From Pirellulaceae bacterium (GTDB taxonomy: Bacteria > Planctomycetota > Planctomycetia > Pirellulales > Pirellulaceae): a stretch of 38,433 bases of DNA. Under the pieces are notes generated by a model. The model searched no databases, was not told where the DNA came from, and saw only the letters and a program-made list of their open reading frames with translations. Location of the stretch: contig JAHDXO010000083.1 of NCBI GenBank assembly GCA_023382975.1, positions 1 to 38,433 on the forward strand, written 5' to 3'. Shown one piece after another: positions 1-8,033 of this stretch. The first letter of the stretch is position 1. The number at the start of each line of letters is the position of its first letter. The translations under genes were made by a program, and so were the position numbers.

Positions 1-2
1 GC

Positions 3-254
3 GACTCCGGAATTACGGCGCTGATCGGACCCGCGGCCGGCGGACGCGGGCCACTGGTGGGCGGACACGGGCCACTGGTGGGCGGACGCGGGCCACTGGT
101 GGTCGATCGGGTACTCGACGAGTTGCTGCGCGACGACCTGCGGGTCAGCAACCGGGCCTTGGGCCGTGAAGAAGACGACGAACTCGAGCTGTTGGCGACC
201 GGCCGCAGCAGCGAACAACAAGCCGACATCGACGACTACTTCGCGCAACTTTAG
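3..254 (+). CDS. C-terminal part of an unrecognised protein (5' end outside window)
   Basis: An open frame runs from the left window edge to a TAG stop at 252-254, so this is the last 83 codons of a longer gene. The visible part starts with DSGITALIGPAAG, followed by three copies of the heptad GG(R/H)GPLV. The rest is a charged, helix-prone tail (VLDELLRDDLRVSNRALGRE) ending in an acidic stretch with DDYFAQL. An ATG at 57 is in frame but lies inside the heptad repeat and has no ribosome binding site, so it is probably not the start. I do not recognise the family and cannot assign a function. Confidence 0.55.
   Translation, partial: DSGITALIGPAAGGRGPLVGGHGPLVGGRGPLVVDRVLDELLRDDLRVSNRALGREEDDELELLATGRSSEQQADIDDYFAQL
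39..101. repeat. Three tandem 21-bp repeats inside a coding region
   Basis: Three head-to-tail 21-bp units (39-59, 60-80, 81-101) share the core ggacgcgggccactggtg. The middle unit has one difference (cac for cgc). They encode the GG(R/H)GPLV heptads of the partial gene. The near identity suggests recent slippage expansion. Confidence 0.9.
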
Positions 255-392
255 GACAGAAACGCAGCGAGTACGCACCGATCATGGCGAGCGTGGAGGC
301 GTCAGCCCCACGGTGGAGTTGCCCCGCACGGGCACTGCACCGGCAGGCTGACGCCGTGCCGCTCGCCGGGAGGTTGGCGGCTTACGTGCAGT

Positions 393-1895
393 TCAATCTT
401 GACGGGCGAAGACGGCGCCGGTTCGCGACGGGATGCTCAGTATCCAGCCGTCGGGCGCGACGGTGCGACAAGCGGCTTGGCCGAACACGGGCACGAGGGC
501 GGCACCGTATCCTGGACAGTCGGCAGCAGACAAGGGCAGTTCGACGGGCTCCTCTCCGGCATTGACTGTCACGACCAGCGTCTGATCAGTGTCGGATCGC
601 ACGAAGACGTAGGCGTGGCCCTGCGCCCACAGGGTCTCGTAGCCGCCGTGGCGCAGCACGGGGTGGGTATGCCGCAGCGCGATCGCTTGGCGGAAGAACG
701 CGAGCAGTTCCAGATCCCAGCGGGCGCGGTCGTGCCAGGGAAACGGCCAGCGGGCGTCGCGGTCCTGATGCGGCTGGTCGTAGTCGTCGGTGCCGCGCAG
801 CGCGATCTCGTCGCCGTAGTAGACGCAGGGGGCGCCCGGAAACGTCATCTGCAGCAGAGTCGCCAGGCGGATGGTCGCCCGGTCGCCGCGCGCGAGACTC
901 ACCAGCCGCGGCGCATCGTGGCTGTCGAGCAGGTTGAACTGACTCTTCGTGACTTGCCAGTCGTTCAGATTCAGCAAGCGGTCGATGCGTTGGGCGAATT
1001 CCGCGGCGTCGATCGCAGGGCAGGGGTCGTACGAGCGGGTGCTGACCAGGATAGGGCTCACCCGGTCCCCGGCGGTAAATGCGATCACGGCCGCCGCCCA
1101 CTGGTAATTCATGGTCGCATCGAAACGGTCGCCCAGCAGCCATTCGGGCGCATCTTCCCAGATCTCGCCGACCAGATAGGCATCGGGCCGAATCGCGCGG
1201 ACTCGCTGACGGAATTCTTCCCAAAAGCCGGGCGTGGTGATTTCGTCCGGTACGTCCAAACGCCAGCCGTCGATGTCGTAGTCGCGAATCCAGAGTTCGC
1301 CGATCTGCATCAGGTACTCGCGCACCTGGGGATGATCGGTGTTGAATTTCGGCAGCGCACGGTTGCCCAGCCAGCAATCGTAATTCGATGGACGCGTGTC
1401 GTCGTAGGGGGCCAGCGGCCAGTCGCCGATGCGGAACCAATCGAGCCAGGGCGAGTCCGGGCCGTTTTCCAGGATGTCGTGGAAGGGCAGGAATCCGCGG
1501 CTGGCATGATTGAACACGCCATCCAGCACGATGCGGATGTTGCGCTGATGAGCCGCTTCGACCAGGGCCCGCAACGCTGCGTTTCCGCCGAGCAGCGGAT
1601 CGACTTTTTCGTAGTCGTGCGTGTGATAGCGATGATTGGACGCCGATTGGAAGATCGGATTCAGGTAGATCGCGTTGATGCCCAGGTCGGTCAAGTAGTC
1701 CAGACGCTCGACCACGCCCCACAAGTCGCCGCCGTGATATCCGTGCGAGGTGGGCGCGGCCGCCCACGGCAACAAGCAGGACGGTTTTTCCTCGCGCGAA
1801 CTGCGCGCGAAGCGGTCCGGAAAAATCTGGTAGAAGACGGCGTCGTGGACCCAGGACGGCACATCCAGAGTGCGTGCTTGGATTTCGTCAGTCAT
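393..1895 (-). CDS. GH13 alpha-amylase family glycoside hydrolase (neopullulanase/cyclomaltodextrinase-like)
   Basis: This 500-residue protein hydrolyses or transglycosylates alpha-glucans; cytoplasmic location is inferred because no signal peptide is visible. The opening YQIFPDRFARS is typical of the neopullulanase, cyclomaltodextrinase and maltogenic amylase group. The conserved GH13 regions are present: DGVFNHAS (125-132), DGWRLDVPDE with nucleophile D214, GEIW with acid/base E244, and LLDSHDAPR with transition-state D327. A short C-terminal beta domain follows. It lacks the N-terminal carbohydrate-binding domain of classical neopullulanases, so it is shorter than those enzymes. Its ATG overlaps the stop of the upstream GroES-like gene by four bases (ATGA), which indicates translational coupling. 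The exact substrate cannot be read from the sequence. Confidence 0.93.
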   Translation of the reverse strand: MTDEIQARTLDVPSWVHDAVFYQIFPDRFARSSREEKPSCLLPWAAAPTSHGYHGGDLWGVVERLDYLTDLGINAIYLNPIFQSASNHRYHTHDYEKVDPLLGGNAALRALVEAAHQRNIRIVLDGVFNHASRGFLPFHDILENGPDSPWLDWFRIGDWPLAPYDDTRPSNYDCWLGNRALPKFNTDHPQVREYLMQIGELWIRDYDIDGWRLDVPDEITTPGFWEEFRQRVRAIRPDAYLVGEIWEDAPEWLLGDRFDATMNYQWAAAVIAFTAGDRVSPILVSTRSYDPCPAIDAAEFAQRIDRLLNLNDWQVTKSQFNLLDSHDAPRLVSLARGDRATIRLATLLQMTFPGAPCVYYGDEIALRGTDDYDQPHQDRDARWPFPWHDRARWDLELLAFFRQAIALRHTHPVLRHGGYETLWAQGHAYVFVRSDTDQTLVVTVNAGEEPVELPLSAADCPGYGAALVPVFGQAACRTVAPDGWILSIPSRTGAVFARQD

Positions 1896-2218
1896 TCCTC
1901 GTCTCGAATCTCTCGGCGAAAGACGGCCACGACATCCTCGACCGGAACAACGAACAACTGATTGTCGGGCTCGAAGTCCACGGGAATCGCGTTCTTCGGA
2001 TGAAACAGGATCTTGTCGTATTGTCGCAACGGTACATCGGGATCATTTTCCACTTGTGTCGAAATCGTGACAATTCGTCCGGTAATCGTGGGAATCTCGG
2101 CTTGGTCCGGCAGCGCGATCCCCCCTTTTGTCTGACGCTTGGGTTCGTCCTTCCGTACCAAGACACGGGATCCGATCGGTTCGACGTACTCGAATTGCTG
2201 GTTGCGTGCTTGAGCCAT
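1892..2218 (-). CDS. GroES-like co-chaperonin (divergent Cpn10)
   Basis: The 108-residue product has the Cpn10 pattern: VEPIGSRVLVRKDEPKRQTKGGIALPDQAE covers the first strand and the mobile loop (GGIALP for the usual GGIVLP), followed by GRIVTIS, YDKILFHP and a final VEDVVAVF. GroES caps the GroEL chamber during protein folding. No groEL gene lies beside it. Instead its TGA overlaps the ATG of the GH13 gene, so the two are probably co-translated. The frame is open upstream to 2281, but I chose the ATG at 2218 because homology starts just after it and ggtgaaaagc precedes it. The central segment (STQVENDPDVPLRQYDK) is unlike E. coli GroES. The GroES fold is fairly certain; a working partnership with a GroEL is inference. 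Confidence 0.8.
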   Translation of the reverse strand: MAQARNQQFEYVEPIGSRVLVRKDEPKRQTKGGIALPDQAEIPTITGRIVTISTQVENDPDVPLRQYDKILFHPKNAIPVDFEPDNQLFVVPVEDVVAVFRREIRDEE

Positions 2219-2403
2219 GCTTTTCACCGTGCGGTAGATCAACTTCGACACCAGGGTACTATTCGCCCGACCGCTCGGCAAGGCAAGTCCCGCGCGTGGG
2301 AACGCCGCTGGACGGGCGCTTCCGCCAGTTTCCGCCGAGGGCGTTGTGGTCTACGATAGTGGCTCGAATCAATTCGGGCGAAAAACCGGGCGGCAATTCT
2401 TCC

Positions 2404-4770
2404 ATGAACGACGAGCAACCGAGCGGCGAGCAACCGACGCGAGACCAGCTTGCGGCGGAGTATTTCGAGCAACTCCAGTTCGCGCCCTACCCGGTTCAAG
2501 AGGAATCGCTGCTGGCGTGGTTCACGTCGGACCAAGGCGTACTCGTCTGCGCGCCGACCGGGACCGGCAAGACGCTGATCGCCGAAGCGGCGGTGTACGA
2601 GGCGCTGCGCACCGGGCGGAAGATCTACTACACCACGCCGCTGATCGCTCTGACCGACCAGAAATTCCACGAATTGCAGGACCGGGCGCGCGGTTGGGGC
2701 TATTCCGCCGATGACGTGGGCTTGGTGACGGGCAACCGCCGGATCAACGCCGATGCCAGCGTGTTGGTGGTGGTGGCCGAAATTCTGCTGAACCGTCTGT
2801 TGAATCCGACGTTTGTCTTCGACGACGTGTTTGCCGTGGTGATGGACGAGTTCCACAACTTCAACGATCCCGAGCGGGGCGTGGTCTGGGAATTCTCGCT
2901 GGAGTTGCTGCCGCCGCACGTCCGTCTGCTGCTGTTGTCGGCCACGGTCGGCAATTCGCTGGAGTTCGTCAATTGGATGTCGCAACGCTTGAACCGGCGT
3001 CTGGAGTTGGTTCAGAGCGAGGACCGAAAGGTGCCGCTGACGTACCAGTGGGTCGGTGACGCCCTGCTGGCCGAGCATCTGGAGCAGATGGCCCAGGGGA
3101 CGGACGAAGCGAAGAAGACGCCGGCCCTGGTGTTCTGCTTCAACCGCGAGGAATGCTGGTCGGTCGCCGAGCAGATCAAGGGCAAGCAACTGCTGGCGGA
3201 CGGTCAGCAAGCCGCGTTGTCCAAGGAATTGGACCGATACGACTGGTCGCAAGGCGCCGGCCCCAAGCTGAAGCAGTTGCTGATCCGCGGCGTGGGAGTC
3301 CATCATGCGGGCGTGTTGCCCCGGTATCGGCGGGTGGTCGAGGATTTGTTCCAACGGAAGCTGCTGTCGGTCACCGTCTGCACCGAGACGCTGGCGGCCG
3401 GCGTGAACTTGCCGGCCCGCAGCGTTGTGCTGCCGAATCTGCTCAAAGGTCCGCCTGACAAGAAGAAGGTGATCGACGCCAGCTCGGCCCACCAGATGTT
3501 CGGCCGCGCGGGACGCCCGCAGTTCGATACGCAGGGCTATGTGTTCGCGCTGGCTCACGAAGACGATGTCAAGATTCTGCGTTGGCGCGAGAAATACGAC
3601 CGCATCCCCGAGGACACGAAGGATCCGGGATTGCTCAAGGCGAAGAAGGCGTTGAAGAAGAAGATGCCGACTCGCCGCACCAACCAGCAGTATTGGACCG
3701 AGTCGCAATTCGAGAAGCTGAAGACCGCCGCGCCCAGTCGCTTGCGAAGTCGCGGCGTGCTGCCTTGGCGGCTGCTGGCCTACATCCTGGACATTTCGCC
3801 GGACGTCGAGCGGCTGCGGACCTTGGTGGGCAAGCGGCTGATGGACAGCGACTATCTGGCCGGGGCCCAGAAGACGCTGGACCGCATGTTGCTGACGCTG
3901 TGGCGAGCTGGTTATGTCGAACTGGAACCGACGCCGCCGCTGCCGGGCACCGAAGCCGACGGCGGCGCAACCGCGGCACTACCGGCCGCACCGGTCGCGG
4001 CGGCCGGCCCAGAGAAGCCCGGCGCATCGCCGCCGGGCGAAGAAGGCCCGCCGGCTTACCGCCCCGCGATCGCTCGCCCCACGGCGGCCATGGACAAATT
4101 GGTTCTGCTGCGCGGCATCAATCCGCTGTACGGCGTGTTCCTGGTCAACCAGTTGGGCATCGCCGATCGCAACGAGCGGTTGCAGGCGATGGAGAGCGTG
4201 CTGGAAATCCCCGGCTCGGTCGCCTATCACCTGCATGTCCCGCCGCACGACGAACTGCCGCCCGGCCCCTTGGCCACCACGCGACTGGACGTGACGTTGC
4301 TGCAACTGGGTTTGGCGTCGCCCGAGGAACTGGGAGCGATCGAATCGCCGCCCGACGAGGACGACGATCGACGACGCTCGGCCATGTTCCCTGAGGACCG
4401 CGTCTGGGTGCTGACGTTGGCGGACAAGTTGAAACGACTGTTCGACTACGATTTTCCGGGCGTCCCCGACTTGCGCGTCCAGCCCGTGTGGGCCGCGGGC
4501 GAGATCCTGCAGTTCGGCGGGGATTTCAACAAGTACATCACCAGCAAGGGGCTGCAGAAGCAGGAGGGCGTCATTTTCCGGCACCTGCTGAGGCTGATCC
4601 TGCTGGCGGCCGAGTTCACGCAGTTCTCGCCGCCCGATGCGGACGAGGGCGAATGGCTGGACGATCTGAACGACATCGCCGACCGGTTGACGGCAACGTG
4701 CCGCGCGGTCGATCCGGACAGCACCGACAAGACGCTGGAACAAATCGACAATCCCGACGAAGTGGACTGA
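2404..4770 (+). CDS. Ski2-like superfamily 2 DEAD/DEAH-box helicase
   Basis: A 788-residue ATP-dependent RNA or DNA helicase. Visible motifs are motif I APTGTGKT (50-57), TTPLIALTDQK (Ia), motif II DEFH (148-151, a variant of DEVH/DEAH), motif III LLLSAT (176-181), GVHHAGVLPRYRR, TLAAGVNLPAR (V) and QMFGRAGRPQFDTQGY (VI). The spacing and the HHAG and GRAGR signatures fit the Ski2/Mtr4 group. An Ala/Pro-rich linker of about 40 residues splits the C-terminal half, and the tail is acidic. The frame is open back to 2128, but the upstream part overlaps the opposite-strand gene and looks non-coding, so ATG 2404 is chosen. Its ribosome binding site is weak. It probably shares a transcript with the dehydrogenase gene 30 bp downstream. 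The substrate is unknown. Confidence 0.9.
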   Translation: MNDEQPSGEQPTRDQLAAEYFEQLQFAPYPVQEESLLAWFTSDQGVLVCAPTGTGKTLIAEAAVYEALRTGRKIYYTTPLIALTDQKFHELQDRARGWGYSADDVGLVTGNRRINADASVLVVVAEILLNRLLNPTFVFDDVFAVVMDEFHNFNDPERGVVWEFSLELLPPHVRLLLLSATVGNSLEFVNWMSQRLNRRLELVQSEDRKVPLTYQWVGDALLAEHLEQMAQGTDEAKKTPALVFCFNREECWSVAEQIKGKQLLADGQQAALSKELDRYDWSQGAGPKLKQLLIRGVGVHHAGVLPRYRRVVEDLFQRKLLSVTVCTETLAAGVNLPARSVVLPNLLKGPPDKKKVIDASSAHQMFGRAGRPQFDTQGYVFALAHEDDVKILRWREKYDRIPEDTKDPGLLKAKKALKKKMPTRRTNQQYWTESQFEKLKTAAPSRLRSRGVLPWRLLAYILDISPDVERLRTLVGKRLMDSDYLAGAQKTLDRMLLTLWRAGYVELEPTPPLPGTEADGGATAALPAAPVAAAGPEKPGASPPGEEGPPAYRPAIARPTAAMDKLVLLRGINPLYGVFLVNQLGIADRNERLQAMESVLEIPGSVAYHLHVPPHDELPPGPLATTRLDVTLLQLGLASPEELGAIESPPDEDDDRRRSAMFPEDRVWVLTLADKLKRLFDYDFPGVPDLRVQPVWAAGEILQFGGDFNKYITSKGLQKQEGVIFRHLLRLILLAAEFTQFSPPDADEGEWLDDLNDIADRLTATCRAVDPDSTDKTLEQIDNPDEVD

Positions 4771-4800
4771 GGACTTGAACGAGAAAGAACGAGGGAAACC

Positions 4801-5829
4801 ATGAACGACCATCTTGCTGTATTGATCCCCGGAGACGGGATCGGACCGGAAGTCACCGCGGCCGTCTGCCGCATCCTGGAAGCGGCCAAGGCGCCGGTGG
4901 CTTGGATCGAGCGCCAAGCGGGACTGGCCGCACTACACGCGGGCAGCCGGGACGTGCTGCCTGAAGAAACGCTGGACGCAATCACCCGCTACGGCGTGGC
5001 GCTCAAGGGGCCATGCACGACGCCGGTCGGCGAAGGGTTCACGTCGGTCAATGTGCAATTGCGCAAGCGACTGGACCTGTACGCCGCCGTCCGTCCCGTC
5101 CGCAACCTGGACGGTGTCTCGACGCGATTCCAGGACGTGGACACGATCATCATCCGCGAAAACACTGAAGGGCTGTACAGCGGCATCGAGAACCAGATCA
5201 CCAAGGATGCCGTGATGAGCATGAAAGTGGCGACCGAAACGGCTTGCCGCCGCATCGCCCACTGGTCGTTCCGCTTCGCCACTCGCCGCGGGCGCCGCAA
5301 GATCACGGTGTTCCACAAAGCGAACATCATGAAGATGACCGACGGCTTGTTCCTGCGTTGCGCCCGCCACGTCCACCAGCAGGAATACCCCAACATCGAG
5401 TACCAGGAGATGATCATCGACGCCGGCTGCATGAAGATGGTGCAAGACCCCACGCAGTTCGACATCCTGCTGCTGGAAAACCTGTACGGCGACGTGGTCA
5501 GCGACCTGTGCGCCGGCCTGGTCGGTGGACTGGGCGTCGTGCCGGGCGCAAATTTCGGCGACGAACAGGCAGTGTTCGAAGCGGTCCACGGATCGGCGCC
5601 GGACATCGCCGGACAAGGGCTCGCCAATCCGCTGGCGCTTTTGATGTCGGCCGTGATGATGCTGAATCACCTGGCCGACACGCGTCACGACGAAGCATGC
5701 CGCAAAGCAGCCGAACGGATCAAGACGGGCTACAACCAAGCTTTGAAAGACGACCAGAAGACCCGCGATCTAGGCGGCCAACTCGGCACCGAAGCCTTCG
5801 CCGACGCCGTGATTGGGCGGATGGCCTGA
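4801..5829 (+). CDS. NAD-dependent isocitrate dehydrogenase (isocitrate/isopropylmalate dehydrogenase family)
   Basis: This 342-residue beta-decarboxylating dehydrogenase has the full family signature: IPGDGIGPEV at the N terminus, TTPVGEGFTSVNVQLRKRLD for the substrate carboxylates, RENTEGLYSGIE with the catalytic Tyr, FHKANIMK with the catalytic Lys, LYGDVVSDLCAG with metal-binding Asp residues, and VFEAVHGSAPDIAG for NAD. The ENTEGLYSGIE block favours isocitrate dehydrogenase over LeuB, and the short length matches mitochondrial NAD-IDH subunits. It would oxidise isocitrate to 2-oxoglutarate in the TCA cycle. gagggaaacc precedes the ATG as a good ribosome binding site. Homoisocitrate or tartrate activity is a less likely alternative. 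Confidence 0.85.
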   Translation: MNDHLAVLIPGDGIGPEVTAAVCRILEAAKAPVAWIERQAGLAALHAGSRDVLPEETLDAITRYGVALKGPCTTPVGEGFTSVNVQLRKRLDLYAAVRPVRNLDGVSTRFQDVDTIIIRENTEGLYSGIENQITKDAVMSMKVATETACRRIAHWSFRFATRRGRRKITVFHKANIMKMTDGLFLRCARHVHQQEYPNIEYQEMIIDAGCMKMVQDPTQFDILLLENLYGDVVSDLCAGLVGGLGVVPGANFGDEQAVFEAVHGSAPDIAGQGLANPLALLMSAVMMLNHLADTRHDEACRKAAERIKTGYNQALKDDQKTRDLGGQLGTEAFADAVIGRMA

Positions 5830-5867
5830 GTCGAGGCTGACCGAGACGCGGGTGCCCCGCTGTGGTC

Positions 5868-5974
5868 TTAGCACCTGTCCAAGAACAACTTCGCGATTTG
5901 GTTGTAGAGCGGACTTCAGTCCGCTCGGGCGGAATAAATTCCGCCCTACGGAGCTGTTGCTGGACAGGTGCTTA
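5868..5974. repeat. MITE-like element: outer inverted repeat enclosing two hairpins (GTAG...CTAC core)
   Basis: Outer arms gcacctgtcc (5871-5880) and ggacaggtgc (5962-5971) are perfect inverted repeats, flanked on both sides by TTA, as a target-site duplication would be. The core starts with GTAG (5904-5907) and ends with CTACGG (5946-5951). Between them are two abutting stem-loops: gagcggact/agtccgctc (5907-5926) and gggcggaat/attccgccc (5927-5946). It lies between two convergent genes. The right TTA (5972-5974) is the TAA stop of the opposite-strand GGDEF gene. There is no coding capacity. Confidence 0.75.
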
Positions 5975-6847
5975 GCGGACTGCGCACTGCGGAGCCGAAG
6001 CGGAGACCGTGCGATTGCGGCCTTCGGACTTGGCTCGCCGCAGTGCTTCGTCGGCCGCCTCGAACAACTCGTCGGGGCGGAGGAATTCACCTCGTTTCCC
6101 GTAGGCTAATCCCACGCTTGCCGATACCGGCGGTTCGATTTGGTCGCAGCAGGCGACGCGCAGCCGCTCCATCCGGTCAGCCGCTGTGATGCGACTCGCA
6201 TCCCCGAAGATCAAGCCGAATTCGTCGCCGCCCAGACGAACTGCGAAAATCCCCTCGGCACTGGAACTGGCCAGTCGCTCGGCCACCTGACACAGAAGTT
6301 GATCTCCCGTCAGGTGCCCGAACCGCTCGTTGACCGATTTGAAATGGTCCAAGTCCAACACGGCCACGCACCAGCCCGCCGGACCGGCTTCGTCCCCGGC
6401 TGCCCAACCGGTCAGCCGATCCTGCCAGGCGCGTCGGTTCGGCAAACCCGTCAGCGGATCTCGCATCACCAATTCGCTGAGCGTCCGTTGAATCCGCCGC
6501 TCGCGATTGATTTGTCGTCGCAGACGCACGACTTCGGTCAACAGCAAGCAGGCCAGTTGCAATTCTCGCGGCGTGACGTTCGACGGCAGACGCACATCGG
6601 CGGCGCCGTCCTCGCCGATCCAGATCATCCCGATCTCGCCACAGGCCAGACGCGAGCAGGAGCCCGGATCGGTCAGCATATCGCACGTGACGTTCCGGTC
6701 GGTGACGATTACGTCGATGGCCGTTTCGGCGGAGAGGGCGGCAACGCCTTGCCAGAGCCGCATGGTCGTACCGGTCAGCATCCGGGTCCAAGAGCGGATC
6801 TGCGCGAGTTCATCGCTCAGCAGCAGGATTTCGGGAGGTTTTGACAT
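5972..6847 (-). CDS. GGDEF-domain protein, probable diguanylate cyclase
   Basis: The 291-residue product would make cyclic di-GMP from two GTP. Residues 1-100 resemble a response-regulator receiver fold (EILLLSDELAQIRSW, then VIVTD with Asp50 where the phosphoacceptor would lie), but other receiver residues are poorly conserved, so it may not be phosphorylated. A linker helix (VRLRRQINRERRIQRTL) leads to a GGDEF domain with RDPLTGLPNRR (129-139), VLDLDHFKSVN with metal-binding Asp, and RLGGDEF (204-210). The active-site motif is intact; no RxxD inhibitory site is visible before it. No membrane segment is seen. The ATG has no clear ribosome binding site. The gene is convergent with the dehydrogenase gene and divergent from pyrB. 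Confidence 0.9.
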   Translation of the reverse strand: MSKPPEILLLSDELAQIRSWTRMLTGTTMRLWQGVAALSAETAIDVIVTDRNVTCDMLTDPGSCSRLACGEIGMIWIGEDGAADVRLPSNVTPRELQLACLLLTEVVRLRRQINRERRIQRTLSELVMRDPLTGLPNRRAWQDRLTGWAAGDEAGPAGWCVAVLDLDHFKSVNERFGHLTGDQLLCQVAERLASSSAEGIFAVRLGGDEFGLIFGDASRITAADRMERLRVACCDQIEPPVSASVGLAYGKRGEFLRPDELFEAADEALRRAKSEGRNRTVSASAPQCAVR

Positions 6848-6977
6848 AGTCGTGCGGGTAATCGACGTCGCGCGTTTTCTTGACGCTGCTTGCAGCGGGC
6901 GCAGCGCTTGATATACTCCAACCTAGCATCATTCCGGGGTGTCGTCACCCTGCCTAACCACCGCTCGGGAGTTTGTC

Positions 6978-8033
6978 GTGTCTACCGATGTCATGGGAGT
7001 GCAGCCAGGCCAGTCTCCGCCGTTTCCCGAGTCGTGGCATCGCCGCCATCTGCTCGACCTGGAGAGTCTGTCGACCGAGGAACTGGTCACGGTCCTGGAC
7101 ACGGCGGCCGCGTTCAAGGCCGCGACCGAAGGTTTTCGCCGCAAGTTGACCGCTCTGCAGGGGAAGACTTGCGCCAATTTGTTTTTCGAGAATTCGACGC
7201 GCACGCGAAACAGTTTTTCGTTGGCCGCGCGGCGACTGGGCGGCGACACCATCGAGTTCACGTCGTCGGGCAGCAGCATTGCGAAGGGCGAGACGTTCAT
7301 CGACACGGCACGCAATATCGAAGCGATGAACGTCGACGTGATGGTCGTCCGCCACTCGACGCCCGGCACTCCTGCTCGTCTGGCACAGCACGTCGGTTGC
7401 AGCGTTATCAACGCGGGCGACGGTGCGCACGAGCATCCCACGCAAGGGCTGCTGGACATCATGACCATCCGCGAGCACCGGGGAAGCTGCCGGGGTCTGA
7501 CCGTCGCGTTGATCGGGGATATCGCTTACAGCCGCACCGCTCGCTCGAACATCTGGGGACTGCAGAAGCTGGGTGCCAAGGTGATCGTTTGCGGACCGGC
7601 CACGCTGGTCTCGCGGCACTGGGAGGATTTCGGAGTCGAAGTCGCTTACAGTCTGGACGAGATCCTGCCTCGCTGCGATGTGCTGAACCTGCTGCGCATC
7701 CAGTTCGAGCGTCAGCACACGCGACCGTTCCCGTCGGTGCGCGAGTACGCGCTGCTGTTCGCCATGAACCGCGAGCGACTGGGGCGGGCGAAAAAGAACG
7801 TGCTGATCATGGCGCCCGGCCCGATCAACCGCGGCGTCGAAATCACTCCCGAGGTGGCGGACGGCGAGCACTCGGTCATTCTCGACCAAGTCACCAACGG
7901 CGTAGCGGTGCGGATGGCCGTCCTGTGGTTGGTCTCCGGCGCCCGCGACCGAAGTGGCGGTGAGAGAAAGGGACGGTCGCCGAGCGAAGTGGCGGTCCCC
8001 GATTTTTCCCAGCCGCGGGACGGAACTGCTTGA
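6978..8033 (+). CDS. pyrB: Aspartate carbamoyltransferase catalytic subunit
   Basis: This enzyme joins carbamoyl phosphate and L-aspartate to form N-carbamoyl-L-aspartate, the second step of pyrimidine synthesis. Markers are FFENSTRTRNSF with the carbamoyl-phosphate site STRTR (73-77), SSGSSIAKGET (the mobile loop), HPTQGLLD, and QVTNGVAVRMAVLW near the end. I chose GTG 6978 because gggag sits six bases upstream; the frame extends to 6939 with no better start. The fold should end near LWLVSG. The last 30 or so codons, rich in Arg, Ser and Gly, are encoded by a repeat-like segment and are probably a recent extension. No pyrI regulatory gene is nearby. The stop overlaps the next start by one base (TGATG). 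Confidence 0.94.
   Translation: MSTDVMGVQPGQSPPFPESWHRRHLLDLESLSTEELVTVLDTAAAFKAATEGFRRKLTALQGKTCANLFFENSTRTRNSFSLAARRLGGDTIEFTSSGSSIAKGETFIDTARNIEAMNVDVMVVRHSTPGTPARLAQHVGCSVINAGDGAHEHPTQGLLDIMTIREHRGSCRGLTVALIGDIAYSRTARSNIWGLQKLGAKVIVCGPATLVSRHWEDFGVEVAYSLDEILPRCDVLNLLRIQFERQHTRPFPSVREYALLFAMNRERLGRAKKNVLIMAPGPINRGVEITPEVADGEHSVILDQVTNGVAVRMAVLWLVSGARDRSGGERKGRSPSEVAVPDFSQPRDGTA
7947..8010. repeat. Repeat-like segment inside the 3' end of pyrB
   Basis: The motif cgaagtggcggt occurs twice 35 bp apart (about 7950 and 7985). The part gggacggtcgcc...ggcggtcccc forms an imperfect hairpin (about 7971-8000). It encodes only the tail of the carbamoyltransferase after the conserved fold ends, so it looks like an intergenic palindromic element captured by the reading frame. 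Confidence 0.55.

Noticed and set aside
399..1961. Long plus-strand open frame opposite the amylase gene
   Set aside because: It mirrors the GH13 gene, lacks any recognisable domain, and is rich in Arg and Gly as expected for an antisense shadow in high-G+C DNA.
2128..2403. N-terminal extension of the helicase
   Set aside because: It overlaps the GroES-like gene, has no domain, and homology starts after ATG 2404.
4801..5829. LeuB (3-isopropylmalate dehydrogenase)
   Set aside because: The substrate block is ENTEGLYSGIE and not the ELTGGIYFG type of LeuB, and no leu genes are nearby.
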